A stretch of DNA of 64,000 bases from Paulinella micropora (GCA_019918135.1 WBZZ01006245.1:33501-97500); one strand, 5' to 3'; counted from the first letter of the stretch, positions 7,888-17,590 are shown. The notes: generated by a model not told the origin, from the sequence alone. A program made the numbers and translations.

Positions 7888-10800
7888 ATGCCACGACACG
7901 AAAAACCATTTTTTACGTATTTTAACGAAGCCAAACGCGAATATAAGTATTTATTTACAAACGAAGAGGCTGATTGGGATGAACAAGTTTATGAAGGTGT
8001 CAATAATCAAGCCCGCGAGAGGCTTAGAGCGGACAGATTTTTGGATGCTTTAACAAAAGGGGGGAATACTATGGAGGATTTAAAAGATAGAATTACCGCG
8101 TTGGACAATAAGCGAAGTATTTATGTAAATATGAATTACGACGAACTGAAAGCGCACCTCCAAGATGACGGCATTGATATGAAAGAATTTGAAAGAAAAC
8201 ACGGAACCGCCCCCATGAACGAACAAATGATTGAAATGCGAAAATTAGCAATGGCTACCGATAAATATGATATAGCGCACATAGAAGACAATATCCAGCA
8301 AATGAAGCGTGATATAGCACAATTGGTAAAACAAGAATATAAAGAAGAAGCCTTAAAACGATTAACCGATAAGGGTTTAACGTATATGAAAGAAAAGGGC
8401 AAAGCGGATAAAATTCGCGTAATACGAAGAGAGGATAGAGCGCAAGCGGAGCAGGATTATAAGGAATGGAAAGAAAACCGAGAAGAGTGGGAGAGAAAAC
8501 ACCCAGACGATGCTTCAATAGAAGCACAGATAGGCGACGAACACAAGATGCTTGTGCCACGAATAGGTGATGACCCCCGAAGTGTAGAAAGATTTGTTAA
8601 TGCTATTATTAGAAGTATTCAGGAGATAACTATGAGCCCCAGACTTACTAGATTACTTAACCTTGCTACAGGTGCTGGGCGATATGGTGTGACAAGGCTA
8701 GCGTGGGGGCAGATATTGAGATTAATTGCCAACAATCCACAACTACGTGCGATGAATGTTGGATTACTTGGAAGAAGAAGATCAGATGCTCTCAATGACA
8801 ATTTGCTAGCACTAGCAAGAAATGAAGCACCAGCAGGGCTACCTCCGCCTAACCCTCGTTTAATTGCGGCGGGACAACAAAGAATGTGTGATTATTTATT
8901 TTGGGATATGTTAAGAAGTGTAGGCATACAAGCATCAACATTGTTTGCATGGAATACATTTATTAAAGGACCTGTTGAAACTGCGGCCACGATTGCTTTC
9001 TGGGAATTTTTCAAGCATGTGTATAATCTATGGACTGCTCAACCAAATGCTCCTATTAAATTAGAAGAAGAACGAACTCATACTACTGGAAGTAATTATA
9101 ATGGTGCGGGCACACGAGTGGAAAGCCGTCTTCAATTAGAAGATAGAACTCGCGGTAAGTTTCCTTACATTCTCCCAGCAGATGCTTTAGACTTAGTTGC
9201 TTTTGAACATGATTTATTGTATGCTACTGGTGATAATGTCCAAAACTTCGCCGACCAACGATACTTTGAAAGAATTACCAATATGAGCGATTATCTAACG
9301 AGTAATGGATTTGCTACGGCCGAAGTTGCTAAAACTATTTCTGACAATTACAATTCAATGCTCTCAAAAGCAGATATATCTAAAATGGCATTACAAGCAC
9401 AAGGGAGAGTCCGCAGTGGAGTATCATATTTGGACGCGATGAAATTCTGGAAAACTATTAAATTAACACCTCCAGATGCGAAATACAATGCTTTTATACA
9501 CAATGTAGACCAAACATTAAATTCTATGATTGGGGTTATGAATAATGTGGGCAGTTTTGATAAAGACACTAACTTTAAAGTAAATAAAATAACCAATCCT
9601 GCTACATTCAGCAAACAATATGAAAACTTAGTAAATTCGTTTAATCAAATGGTGAAATCACAAGAAAAAGCGGATGGTGTGAAAGGATATTCTCTTATCG
9701 CACCAGCAAATGAAACTACAATTGATAATTTTATGGAAAAAATAAATACACAGAGCATAAAAGATATTCCACCAAGTATAGAAAAAGATATAAATCTTAG
9801 TGTTGAAGTCCCGATCGCATACTCAGACAATATGGTAGTAGCAGATACTATTGGACTGGGCAATAACTTGCTCATACTTGATGATAAAGGTGCCCAAACG
9901 AGGCACTTAAAGGGATTTGTTAAATCGTTGAGAGCGAAGACTGGAAAGAAAATTAAACTTTCTAATTATGACGATCCAAAAGTTGGATGGGAAGAGGCCA
10001 TTAAACAAGCACTAAATCAAGGTGCTAGTATATCAGATGTAGCAGATGCGGATGATATTTTGGATAAGAGAATTTATCAAGAAGTGAGGGGTAAATTGAC
10101 ACCAGACCAAATGAAGCAATTAGAAGATTTAGAATTGAGGGATGCGAGCGTGCCAAGAAAACAAACACCAATACCAACTCAACCACCGCAAACCATGCCA
10201 CCAGCACCGCAAACTATGCCACCGCAAGCAACACCCGCACTACCGCAAACTATGCCACCAGCACCGCAAACTCAACCACCAGCACCCGCACCATTGCCAG
10301 TGCCACTAGTGCCAAGAACAGGCGGATTTGTTGAAGAACCAGTCCAACCGCCACAGACTGATATAAAAGAAGACCCAGATAATGCAACAATTAACTCCCA
10401 AATGGTTGATAGTATGAGAAGTATTGACCAATTGGTTGATAAGATTTTGGGAAAATCCCCCGCCGATGAAAGAGAAGATTTGATGGCACTTATTCGTTTT
10501 CTAATGCCAAGCGACCAAAATGGTGGAATTGGCACTTCGCAAACAAACCCACTTATTAAAGGCAACGAACTAAGACGCGATCGTATGCTGGCAACTAAAA
10601 ATGATTTTGAATGGTTAGATAACACAATCTACAACAACACAAACAACAATTTTATGCTTAATAGATACAATAGAGCAGTTATTCAACAACGAATGAGAGA
10701 GACACGAGAATTACCAAAGATGAAGCGCAAACTAACACGAAACTTCTCAGCGGAAATCCCGCGACAAGTTCAAACTCGTCCAGAAAGAAAGGATTTTAAA

Positions 10801-10941
10801 CCGCTCGTCAATCCTCCAAGTAATTATGCTTTTGGTAGTCCTTACACTCCTTATTTCTATAATTACGCTTCACCACTCCAACCCTTCGGTGCCGAATATG
10901 ATAATTATAGATACAATCCAAACTATTTTCAAAACCTATAA
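7888..10941 (+). CDS. Large minor capsid protein with phospholipase A2 domain
   Basis: 1017 residues. The N-terminal 240 residues are charged and helical. A calcium-loop-like YNGAGT (404-409) is followed by HDLLY (441-445, catalytic His441-Asp442) and ADQRYF. That order and these residues match the PLA2 domain that parvovirus VP1 proteins use to breach the endosome, also seen in polinton/adintovirus-type minor capsid proteins. The loop-to-HD gap is longer here than in parvoviruses. A Pro/Gln tract (about 757-815) links to a C-terminal region ending in Tyr/Asn-rich YNPNYFQNL. Likely role: virion protein that opens a host membrane at entry. It lies just upstream of the packaging ATPase. Enzyme activity is inferred. 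Confidence 0.85.
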   Translation: MPRHEKPFFTYFNEAKREYKYLFTNEEADWDEQVYEGVNNQARERLRADRFLDALTKGGNTMEDLKDRITALDNKRSIYVNMNYDELKAHLQDDGIDMKEFERKHGTAPMNEQMIEMRKLAMATDKYDIAHIEDNIQQMKRDIAQLVKQEYKEEALKRLTDKGLTYMKEKGKADKIRVIRREDRAQAEQDYKEWKENREEWERKHPDDASIEAQIGDEHKMLVPRIGDDPRSVERFVNAIIRSIQEITMSPRLTRLLNLATGAGRYGVTRLAWGQILRLIANNPQLRAMNVGLLGRRRSDALNDNLLALARNEAPAGLPPPNPRLIAAGQQRMCDYLFWDMLRSVGIQASTLFAWNTFIKGPVETAATIAFWEFFKHVYNLWTAQPNAPIKLEEERTHTTGSNYNGAGTRVESRLQLEDRTRGKFPYILPADALDLVAFEHDLLYATGDNVQNFADQRYFERITNMSDYLTSNGFATAEVAKTISDNYNSMLSKADISKMALQAQGRVRSGVSYLDAMKFWKTIKLTPPDAKYNAFIHNVDQTLNSMIGVMNNVGSFDKDTNFKVNKITNPATFSKQYENLVNSFNQMVKSQEKADGVKGYSLIAPANETTIDNFMEKINTQSIKDIPPSIEKDINLSVEVPIAYSDNMVVADTIGLGNNLLILDDKGAQTRHLKGFVKSLRAKTGKKIKLSNYDDPKVGWEEAIKQALNQGASISDVADADDILDKRIYQEVRGKLTPDQMKQLEDLELRDASVPRKQTPIPTQPPQTMPPAPQTMPPQATPALPQTMPPAPQTQPPAPAPLPVPLVPRTGGFVEEPVQPPQTDIKEDPDNATINSQMVDSMRSIDQLVDKILGKSPADEREDLMALIRFLMPSDQNGGIGTSQTNPLIKGNELRRDRMLATKNDFEWLDNTIYNNTNNNFMLNRYNRAVIQQRMRETRELPKMKRKLTRNFSAEIPRQVQTRPERKDFKPLVNPPSNYAFGSPYTPYFYNYASPLQPFGAEYDNYRYNPNYFQNL

Positions 10942-10949
10942 TATAGTAT

Positions 10950-10966
10950 ATCTTATAATATAAGAT
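10950..10966. promoter_or_regulatory. 17-bp palindrome before the packaging ATPase
   Basis: ATCTTATAATATAAGAT has eight-base perfect arms and ends 3 bases before the ATPase ATG at 10970. It differs from the element at 3029-3045 only in the central base, so it is probably a repeated viral promoter or operator. Confidence 0.6.
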
Positions 10967-10969
10967 TGG

Positions 10970-11872
10970 ATGCCGAGGTCTATACATAAAGGATTAATAG
11001 CCAACAAGTTGCCACGAAAAACACTTTTGAAGCAAAATCTGGAGAAGACCAACATAGAAAAAGCACACGAGGAATTTACTATTGACAGGCCGGTAATAAC
11101 AGAAATAGAAAAGAAGAAGCCCCCTAAATTTCATAACGACTTAGAAATACAACCGATTAAAACACAACGAGATAGTGTCAAACTGCTTCCTATTCAAGAA
11201 GAAGGAATATTGCCAGCAATGGGGACTATGGTTATATGCGCCAGCACTGGCGGAGGTAAATCAGTTATGATTTGTAATCTACTTGCAAAAAAGAACATGT
11301 TGAAAGGGTTTTATGATAGAATAGTCGTATTTTGCTTAAGCCCGTGCCCGATTTTAGAAGACACTCTCAAGTTAAAAAAAGAAGACATAATCAAAGAGGA
11401 TAAGCCTGAGTTAATGAGAGACATATTAACTAAACAAAAAGAACTGATTAAGACGAAAGGTTTTAAGAAAGCACCAAAGATATTATTGTTATTGGATGAC
11501 ATCGCACAAAGTAAGACTTTTCTTAAGTCAGAAGTGCTCACCGAGTTGTTTTTCGCTTCAACACATGCTAAGGTGTCAGTCTGGGTAGCAACGCAGAGTT
11601 ATACACAACTCCCACGAAGAATAAGAATTAATTGCCATTGGATGATTATTTTTAATGGAGTAAGGCGGAGCGAACTTGACAGACTGGCGGATGAATATGA
11701 AAGTCCTTTTCTCACCAAAAAAGAATTTTACAATATGGTTAAATATGCTACGGCAGAACCTTATTCGTTTCTAGCAATTAACAACACTGCCAGTGATAGA
11801 ACAACCCAGTTTAGAAAGAATTTCTCTACTATATTGCGATTAAACAAGGACAGAGATATGACCAATTTATAA
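10970..11872 (+). CDS. DNA-packaging ATPase (FtsK/HerA, A32-like)
   Basis: 300 residues. Walker A is ASTGGGKS (91-98), Walker B is ILLLLDD (171-177), and the sensor-like VATQSYTQLPRRIR follows (206-219). This is the layout of the genome-packaging ATPases of PLVs, virophages, adintoviruses and large DNA viruses. It pumps the genome into preformed capsids. It sits immediately upstream of two small genes and the capsid genes, all on the plus strand. Start chosen at 10970, directly behind the palindrome; the length is typical. Confidence 0.92.
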   Translation: MPRSIHKGLIANKLPRKTLLKQNLEKTNIEKAHEEFTIDRPVITEIEKKKPPKFHNDLEIQPIKTQRDSVKLLPIQEEGILPAMGTMVICASTGGGKSVMICNLLAKKNMLKGFYDRIVVFCLSPCPILEDTLKLKKEDIIKEDKPELMRDILTKQKELIKTKGFKKAPKILLLLDDIAQSKTFLKSEVLTELFFASTHAKVSVWVATQSYTQLPRRIRINCHWMIIFNGVRRSELDRLADEYESPFLTKKEFYNMVKYATAEPYSFLAINNTASDRTTQFRKNFSTILRLNKDRDMTNL

Positions 11873-11915
11873 ACTAATTCAATTAAAAAGTTTTTTTGTT
11901 TCATAATAATATAAT

Positions 11916-12497
11916 ATGTCAGCACAGAAACTATATGCGACCCCTTATCATCAAGCAATGTCAATTTGGTATAAAGAAAATGGACAAGGCAAACTCACAA
12001 CAATTCGTAAGGGAACACCCGAACATGTGGCAATCAAAAAAATAGAAGAGAGTATTAAGAGTGGTAAGATTAAAAGTCTAATCCGTCCAAAAGCACCTAG
12101 GGTAAAGAAAACACTTAACGAACCTATTGCCAGCGGGCAACCAGACCAAGTGCCAGACGAAGCATTGAAAAGAAAGGCGCCAGATATAGCATCGGCAAAT
12201 AATTCAACTCCCGAACCAAATGTCAAACCTGTTGAAATGTCTCCAGCACCTAAGGTTGAACAATCTTTACCCAAATCTGTCAATCCCACTCCTGTTGCTG
12301 TGCCGAAACAAACTACCACAACACCAGCAAGCAAGATAGAAGCAATAGAAGATGCTACTCCACCACCAACCAAGGAGGTTGCCGAAACTAATGACATTGG
12401 TGTAAATCAAGCCATAGCGGATTTAAAGAAAATGAAAGAGGAAAGAATTACACACAAGAATTTACAAATCATGAAAAAAATAATTAATGCTAATTGA
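11916..12497 (+). CDS. Basic proline-rich protein (193 residues)
   Basis: An ordered N-terminal part (TPYHQAMSIWYKENGQGK, then a basic helix to about residue 65, rich in Lys/Arg) is followed by a long Pro/Thr/Lys-rich linker (65-150) and a C-terminal helix. The basic head and flexible linker suggest a DNA-binding or core protein packaged with the genome; inference only. ATAATATAATATG places a TATA-like element directly at the start codon. Confidence 0.6.
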   Translation: MSAQKLYATPYHQAMSIWYKENGQGKLTTIRKGTPEHVAIKKIEESIKSGKIKSLIRPKAPRVKKTLNEPIASGQPDQVPDEALKRKAPDIASANNSTPEPNVKPVEMSPAPKVEQSLPKSVNPTPVAVPKQTTTTPASKIEAIEDATPPPTKEVAETNDIGVNQAIADLKKMKEERITHKNLQIMKKIINAN

Positions 12498-12512
12498 TAA
12501 AATATATTTTAA

Positions 12513-12535
12513 AGTTAATTTAAATTAAATTAACT
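12513..12535. promoter_or_regulatory. Palindrome upstream of 132-residue gene
   Basis: AGTTAATTT and its exact complement AAATTAACT are separated by five bases (522-526), 13 bases before the ATG at 12548. Could be a transcription signal or a terminator of the preceding gene. Confidence 0.4.
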
Positions 12536-12547
12536 TACATATATATA

Positions 12548-12946
12548 ATGATTAAAAACACACATGCCTCCAATAGATTGTCTAACGAGTTTATTAACAA
12601 ACTCAACGAAGGAAACCGACCCGCGAGTGATGGTTTTCAACTAAATCAGTTTGAATTATGGAGTAGTCATGGTGCTCCATTAGTTAATCAACCATTAACC
12701 GAATTTGGCGACCTTGTCTCACATGAGAAGAGCACCATTCAAAACACATTAACCGACATTTCTGATAGCAAAGAAAAAGGGGATGTTGTTGATTTGAACA
12801 CCGCTGTTAGCAGTTTGGCTTATTTGAAGAAAGCGGTTCAAAATGCTGAGGCAAGAGAGTTTCAATTGACTTCACCACAAGATGCGAGACTTGACAATAT
12901 ACAGAATTCAGTTGATATTATTAAACAATCCGTTTCAGGTGAATAA
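12548..12946 (+). CDS. Unrecognised virion-associated small protein (132 residues)
   Basis: Acidic-to-neutral helical protein located between the ATPase-linked gene and the major capsid gene. An Asn/Phe-rich N-terminal half contains FELWSSHGAPL; the C-terminal half is predicted alpha-helical with heptad-like hydrophobics. No family seen. Position within the structural cluster suggests a capsid cement or scaffold role, but this is a guess. Confidence 0.6.
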   Translation: MIKNTHASNRLSNEFINKLNEGNRPASDGFQLNQFELWSSHGAPLVNQPLTEFGDLVSHEKSTIQNTLTDISDSKEKGDVVDLNTAVSSLAYLKKAVQNAEAREFQLTSPQDARLDNIQNSVDIIKQSVSGE

Positions 12947-13021
12947 ATAATTATTTTTAATTTCTATTATTTTTTTATTAGTATAATAAGCAGTGTAATT
13001 TCTACAACCACAACAACAAAA

Positions 13022-14458
13022 ATGGAAGGAAAGGATAGTAAAAACACGGAGGAGTTGATGACCCTCAACAACCTCAGGTATGAGTTGCCAGCAAATCTGG
13101 CGCTCACTGAGCAGGGGAGTATCTTTAAGAAGAACTTCTCTGACCAGCAGACTTATACCAGTTCGTCGGGGACTGAAATGATTTTTACACTACAGGCGAG
13201 CACTGATTTTGTCTATGGAAAAAATTGTTATTTAACATTTGATATTAAGGCCGACGGGTTGGTAGCCACTGATGGAAAGGATAATGTTGCTTGTGCTATT
13301 GGTTTCCAGAACACTCCCGCGACTGCTATTTTTGAACGATTTTTGTTGGAAAGTAAGGATGGTAGCGAACTTGAACGAATTGAAGATTTGAACAAGATGG
13401 TGCGAAATATTCTCCCTTGGCATTATCCATTTGATTATCGTCGGCAGGCGCAGATGGCGGGACAACGAGAAAATGTTGAAGTTAATACGAATGTTACCGA
13501 CAATTCAGTCGTTGATTTTGCTGTCAATGTCCCCACTGCTGGTAGTGTTGGCACTGGTAATTATTTGAGGGTTTGTATTCCTCTTCATTACTTTTCGGGA
13601 GTGTTTAATGAAGAAACTCTCATTCCTCCCTCTTTGGTTAGTGGTATGAGACTTCGTTTGACATTTGCACCGCCTCAGGAAGCATTTACCATTATTGGAT
13701 GTGGTGATGGGAAAGTTTCTTCTATTCCTGCTGGTTTTAGTGGTTCCGCTTTGACTTTCACCATATCAAATCCAGTGGTTATGTTGGAGACATTCTCTCT
13801 TGCTCCCGCCGTCCAGAGAAATGTTATGGAGCAGATGGGAAGCAAGGATGGGCTCCCATACACTTATGAAACATATTACAATCAAAAGGCAAATCCTGCC
13901 ACATCTGATGATTTTAATCTTCAAATAAATAAGGCCGTTGCTCGCGCTCAGTGCTTGTATATCATCACGCAAAACGTGCTCGCTGACAATGCTAATATTG
14001 ATAACCTTGGAACTGCTCAAATGAATTATAAGCAGTATCAGTGCCGTATTGGTGATTGGTATGCTCCGCAACAAAAGATGGAACTCGGAGGAAGCACCGA
14101 TACCCTTGCCGCCGTTCAACGCGGATGTGCGGAATTGTATATTAACAATCTTCAAGCGACTATGGGTATTCGCGATGCTTACATGTCTTCATCTGTTTCT
14201 CTTGAAAACTTTCGTAAGTATTATTCTACTGGGGATAAAACGGGACTTACATCTAACTCAGGATTTGCTACTATTATCCAGACACTCAACCAATCTCCAC
14301 ACATTGGAGCATCTGGTCTTGCTGTTAATAACTCGCGAACTGCTGAAGTTACTCTTCGTTATGCGGCAGATTATAACGAAAATCGTGCCATCACTGCTTG
14401 GTTGAAATACGTCAAAGTTGCGTCTATCTACCCATCTCGCTGTGTCGTAAAACAATAA
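13022..14458 (+). CDS. Major capsid protein, double jelly-roll type
   Basis: 478 residues. The N-terminal strand pattern (FKKNFSDQQTYTSSSGTEM, then KNCYLTFDIKADG) and the long alternating beta segments with Gly/Asn loops resemble PLV and virophage-type major capsid proteins of the double jelly-roll lineage. The length fits, and the gene order ATPase-small genes-MCP-penton is the usual one. The product would form the hexameric capsomers of an icosahedral shell. The 5' leader is A/C-rich and lacks the TATA box next to the ATG seen at most other genes here. Assignment rests on pattern and synteny; a fold prediction would settle it. Confidence 0.82.
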   Translation: MEGKDSKNTEELMTLNNLRYELPANLALTEQGSIFKKNFSDQQTYTSSSGTEMIFTLQASTDFVYGKNCYLTFDIKADGLVATDGKDNVACAIGFQNTPATAIFERFLLESKDGSELERIEDLNKMVRNILPWHYPFDYRRQAQMAGQRENVEVNTNVTDNSVVDFAVNVPTAGSVGTGNYLRVCIPLHYFSGVFNEETLIPPSLVSGMRLRLTFAPPQEAFTIIGCGDGKVSSIPAGFSGSALTFTISNPVVMLETFSLAPAVQRNVMEQMGSKDGLPYTYETYYNQKANPATSDDFNLQINKAVARAQCLYIITQNVLADNANIDNLGTAQMNYKQYQCRIGDWYAPQQKMELGGSTDTLAAVQRGCAELYINNLQATMGIRDAYMSSSVSLENFRKYYSTGDKTGLTSNSGFATIIQTLNQSPHIGASGLAVNNSRTAEVTLRYAADYNENRAITAWLKYVKVASIYPSRCVVKQ

Positions 14459-14494
14459 AAAAAATTAAAAATTAAAATATAATATAATATAGCA

Positions 14495-15292
14495 ATGTCT
14501 TTTACGATCTCCAACTTAGAAGACGAAAAGCGCACCCGCAAAAATTTCCTCCTTCGCGTCTCCTCAAGCGATAAAACAGAATCCAAATCCGCTTCTACTC
14601 ACAATGGCCGTTTCGTCGTTGATTTACCAGCAACTGGTCGTAATATTGATATAATCAGTGCTTATGTCGTTAAAAGTATCTCTATTCCAAATGTTTTCCC
14701 AAACATACCGAGTTATGCCAACACTCTCACATTGATTAAAACAACTGGATCGGCTACAAAAACGGCAATCGTAACAGCAAATCAATACACCATTGATACA
14801 TTTATTACCGCCCTTCAATCCGCGATTAATTCAGCGATTACCCCAAACTCCGTAGTTATAACTTTGAACTCCGTTAATAAATTGAATTTCGCTTTCACTA
14901 GTGATACGTATGCTTTTGATTACGATAACAGCACGATTAGCGATAAGATAGGATTAACTGCCGATATCTCGGCGGCGGCGAGTAGCACGATGCAATCCAT
15001 AGTCAATCTAATCGGTGAAACGGCCGTTTATGTCCATAGCCGTGCTTTAAATCAGTCTGGTTTAGTTGAAGCAAATGGTAATTTCTCTGTCGTTGGTAAA
15101 TGTAATCTAGATAAACCATATGGAGTCCAGTGCTACTTTGAATCATCAAACGACATCGCAGATTACGTCCCGTTTAATAGTACCAAATCCTTACGATCCA
15201 TTGACATCGTCATTAGAAATGCGGGCGGCAGTGTGCTCGAATGTCCTTTAAACTTTGAGGTTTCAATTCTTCTCAAGGCGTATCATGCGTAA
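14495..15292 (+). CDS. Penton / minor capsid protein, single jelly-roll type
   Basis: 265 residues, 36 bases after the major capsid gene. The N-terminus is basic and flexible. The rest is strongly beta with Ser/Thr/Asn-rich loops, ending in LRSIDIVIRNAGGSVLECPL and FEVSILLKAYHA, a C-terminal pattern typical of PLV penton proteins. The product would occupy the twelve vertices. ATATAATATAATATAG ends 5 bases before the ATG. The stop overlaps the start of the next gene. Confidence 0.75.
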   Translation: MSFTISNLEDEKRTRKNFLLRVSSSDKTESKSASTHNGRFVVDLPATGRNIDIISAYVVKSISIPNVFPNIPSYANTLTLIKTTGSATKTAIVTANQYTIDTFITALQSAINSAITPNSVVITLNSVNKLNFAFTSDTYAFDYDNSTISDKIGLTADISAAASSTMQSIVNLIGETAVYVHSRALNQSGLVEANGNFSVVGKCNLDKPYGVQCYFESSNDIADYVPFNSTKSLRSIDIVIRNAGGSVLECPLNFEVSILLKAYHA

Positions 15293-15569
15293 GCAAAAAA
15301 AAGAATGTATAGATATAATGACCTACATACAAAATTTAGATATACTATTTACTCTAATCAAAAACATCAACTCATGCAGACGACAACAACATAAAGAGCA
15401 AATCCCCTGCGGTGCCAATATTGACCAATTCTACATATATTTGAAGAGAAATCACGCACGTATAACAGAAAAGTTAATCAAAAACAAAGATTTTGAATAC
15501 ATAAAAAAAATGTCCATGGAGATAGAAAAGAAAGTTGATGAGCAAATACAATCTATAAATTATGTATAG
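15285..15569 (+). CDS. Small basic protein (94 residues)
   Basis: I chose the ATG at 15285, overlapping the penton stop, rather than the one at 15255 inside the penton gene. The result, MRKQKKECIDIMTYIQNL and onward, is lysine-rich and helical throughout. No family recognised. Could be a DNA-binding or regulatory protein expressed with the capsid genes. Confidence 0.5.
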   Translation: MRKQKKECIDIMTYIQNLDILFTLIKNINSCRRQQHKEQIPCGANIDQFYIYLKRNHARITEKLIKNKDFEYIKKMSMEIEKKVDEQIQSINYV

Positions 15570-15651
15570 ATAACGTATTCTATGATATAATATCCTTCTT
15601 TTTTTTGGTTAAATCTATTTAAACAAATGAGATATAAAAAGATATAAACCG

Positions 15652-16263
15652 ATGCCAGACTATAAACAATCCAAAATATACAGCATCAGGTCATGTCAAA
15701 CGAATGAAGTATATATTGGTTCATCTACTCAACCTTTATATAAGCGATTATATGCACACAAAAAAGACTACGAAAAATGGATGAAAGGTGAATATCATTA
15801 TACTTCTTCTTATGAAATAGTTAAATACGATGATGTTTTTATTGAATTGGTTGAAGATTATCCATGTGAAAATAGGGAACACTTAAACAGACGAGAGGGC
15901 GAGGTAATAAGATCCACAGAAAATTGTGTGAATAAGCGAATAGAAGGCAGAACTCACAAAGAATATTACGGAGATAATAAAACATATCTTTTACAAAGGG
16001 CAAAAGAATACAGAACCCAAAATAAGGAACAAGTGGCACAAACCTGTAAAAAGTGGAACGAAGAAAACAAAGAACACGTAGCACAAAGAAGAAAAAAATA
16101 TAGAGAAGTAAATGCTCATAAACTTCTTCAACAAAAAAAGGAATACTATGAAAAAAACAGAGATACAATAATTGGATATAAAAAGCAATACAGGGAGAGT
16201 AATAGAAAATTAGTGAATAGAATTAGCATGTTAAGTTATCATAAAAAAATCCAATTGGTTTAG
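15652..16263 (+). CDS. GIY-YIG endonuclease
   Basis: 203 residues. The N-terminal GIY-YIG nuclease core shows KIYSIRS (GIY strand) and EVYIGSS (YIG strand), then an Arg-containing helix (LYKRLYAHKKDY) and a conserved Glu region (REHLNRREGEVIR). The C-terminal half is a set of basic repeats of the form K-Y/W-x-E/Q-N-K-E, as in GIY-YIG proteins of giant viruses and their satellites. Probable role: homing endonuclease or DNA repair/recombination nuclease. It is preceded by an AT-rich spacer and followed by a convergent structural gene. Confidence 0.85.
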   Translation: MPDYKQSKIYSIRSCQTNEVYIGSSTQPLYKRLYAHKKDYEKWMKGEYHYTSSYEIVKYDDVFIELVEDYPCENREHLNRREGEVIRSTENCVNKRIEGRTHKEYYGDNKTYLLQRAKEYRTQNKEQVAQTCKKWNEENKEHVAQRRKKYREVNAHKLLQQKKEYYEKNRDTIIGYKKQYRESNRKLVNRISMLSYHKKIQLV

Positions 16264-16329
16264 CCACATTTGGTCTGTAAACTATAAAGAAAACATTTTT
16301 TTTTGTTTTAGAAGCCTTCCTGTGTGTGG

Positions 16330-17562
16330 TTAGATGATGTCTTCAATAAAATTAATAGAAGCGTAAATGCTCGCCGTTCCACCGCTTGTATTTTGTGCGG
16401 ATATAGTAAATGTCTTGCCTGACCCTATCTTAATATTATATTGAGACAAATCAATGTATATTGATGAGCCACCAGACAATACATATGTGAATATCACACT
16501 TCCACCCGTTCTTGTTGTCCCCGCCGTATCAACCTCGGCCAATGATGTGTTTGTATCGTAATTTGAATAAGAAGGTGTTCCTCCTAATGTGGTATTAAGA
16601 ATAATTCTCGCAATACATGTTTTAGTATCAGAATTGCTAATACACAAATTCTCAAAGTAGATTATGTTGTAATTCGTTTTGCTGTTGAATGTGGCGCGGT
16701 TTCTAATGGTAAATATGGCATTCTCAGTTGCTCCTATAGTTTTGACATTGTCATACGAGTTTGTTATAGCAATGGTTCTGTCAATAACTCCCTCCACCGC
16801 CAAAAACATACTCGCCGTTTTCATAACAACGGATTGAAGGCTTGACGAATATGCCTTCGCATAAATGGCAAATGCCGCCTGATCTAATGATGGAGTAGTA
16901 GCAGTGCTTGCGTATTTAATAGCATGGATTACTTCCATTCGTCCAGTGCGCGGGTTTTCAATTTTAAATGTAATCTGACCGCTACCCAGATATTGGACGA
17001 CTATTTCAAACACATTCAATTTAGTAAAATCAATCGTGGGGAAGTTTCCTGTATTATCACATTTATCAACATTCCACGCATACTGACTAACCACATTTTC
17101 TACACTCCCCGCCGTTCTTACAACAGACATTCCAGAGTTTGATTGTCTAAAACATAAATTGTCTGCTGGTGTGCCTATGCCGATATCGCAATTAAAGGTA
17201 GTCGCGGCGGTAGATGTTGGAAATAATGCGGAAAATCTAGCAACCAAGCCCATGCCACTTCTATATTTTGCTCTCTCTATAGTCGTAATCTGTGCGGTTG
17301 AATTACCTGAGGCCGATGTGGTCAAAACCGCCATTGAATTAGCAGTTGATACCACCCCGCCGTTTGTTTCTGTTTTGTCAAAGAAACGAGTATTAATACC
17401 ATATGTAAATACATTTTGCAATACTGGCGATAAAGTGGCCGTTCGCAATTCTCCGAAGGCCGTTGTGGGTAATGCGTCTTTAATATTATCTATTGATAAA
17501 GACGATGATGACGATGTAGATGATGACGATGGTGTATTCGTGCTTTGACCAAAAAGGTTCAT
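16330..17562 (-). CDS. Lectin-like beta-sandwich structural protein, MNLFGQS start
   Basis: 410 residues from the ATG at 17560-17562; an upstream ATG (17637) adds 25 residues that cross the AT-rich promoter spacer, so I reject it. After a Ser/Thr linker, the segment YAWNVDKCDNTGNFP, IDFTKLNVFEIVVQYLGSG and an H-I-K-Y strand resembles the concanavalin-like domain of many phage and algal-virus minor structural proteins. The C-terminal third is a further beta domain. Likely a capsid decoration or attachment protein. The N-terminal MNLFGQS matches MNIFGRS of the gene ending at 3009. Divergent from the gene at 17591. Confidence 0.72.
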   Translation of the reverse strand: MNLFGQSTNTPSSSSTSSSSSLSIDNIKDALPTTAFGELRTATLSPVLQNVFTYGINTRFFDKTETNGGVVSTANSMAVLTTSASGNSTAQITTIERAKYRSGMGLVARFSALFPTSTAATTFNCDIGIGTPADNLCFRQSNSGMSVVRTAGSVENVVSQYAWNVDKCDNTGNFPTIDFTKLNVFEIVVQYLGSGQITFKIENPRTGRMEVIHAIKYASTATTPSLDQAAFAIYAKAYSSSLQSVVMKTASMFLAVEGVIDRTIAITNSYDNVKTIGATENAIFTIRNRATFNSKTNYNIIYFENLCISNSDTKTCIARIILNTTLGGTPSYSNYDTNTSLAEVDTAGTTRTGGSVIFTYVLSGGSSIYIDLSQYNIKIGSGKTFTISAQNTSGGTASIYASINFIEDII

Positions 17563-17590
17563 TTTTATTATATAATATGTAATATAAATC

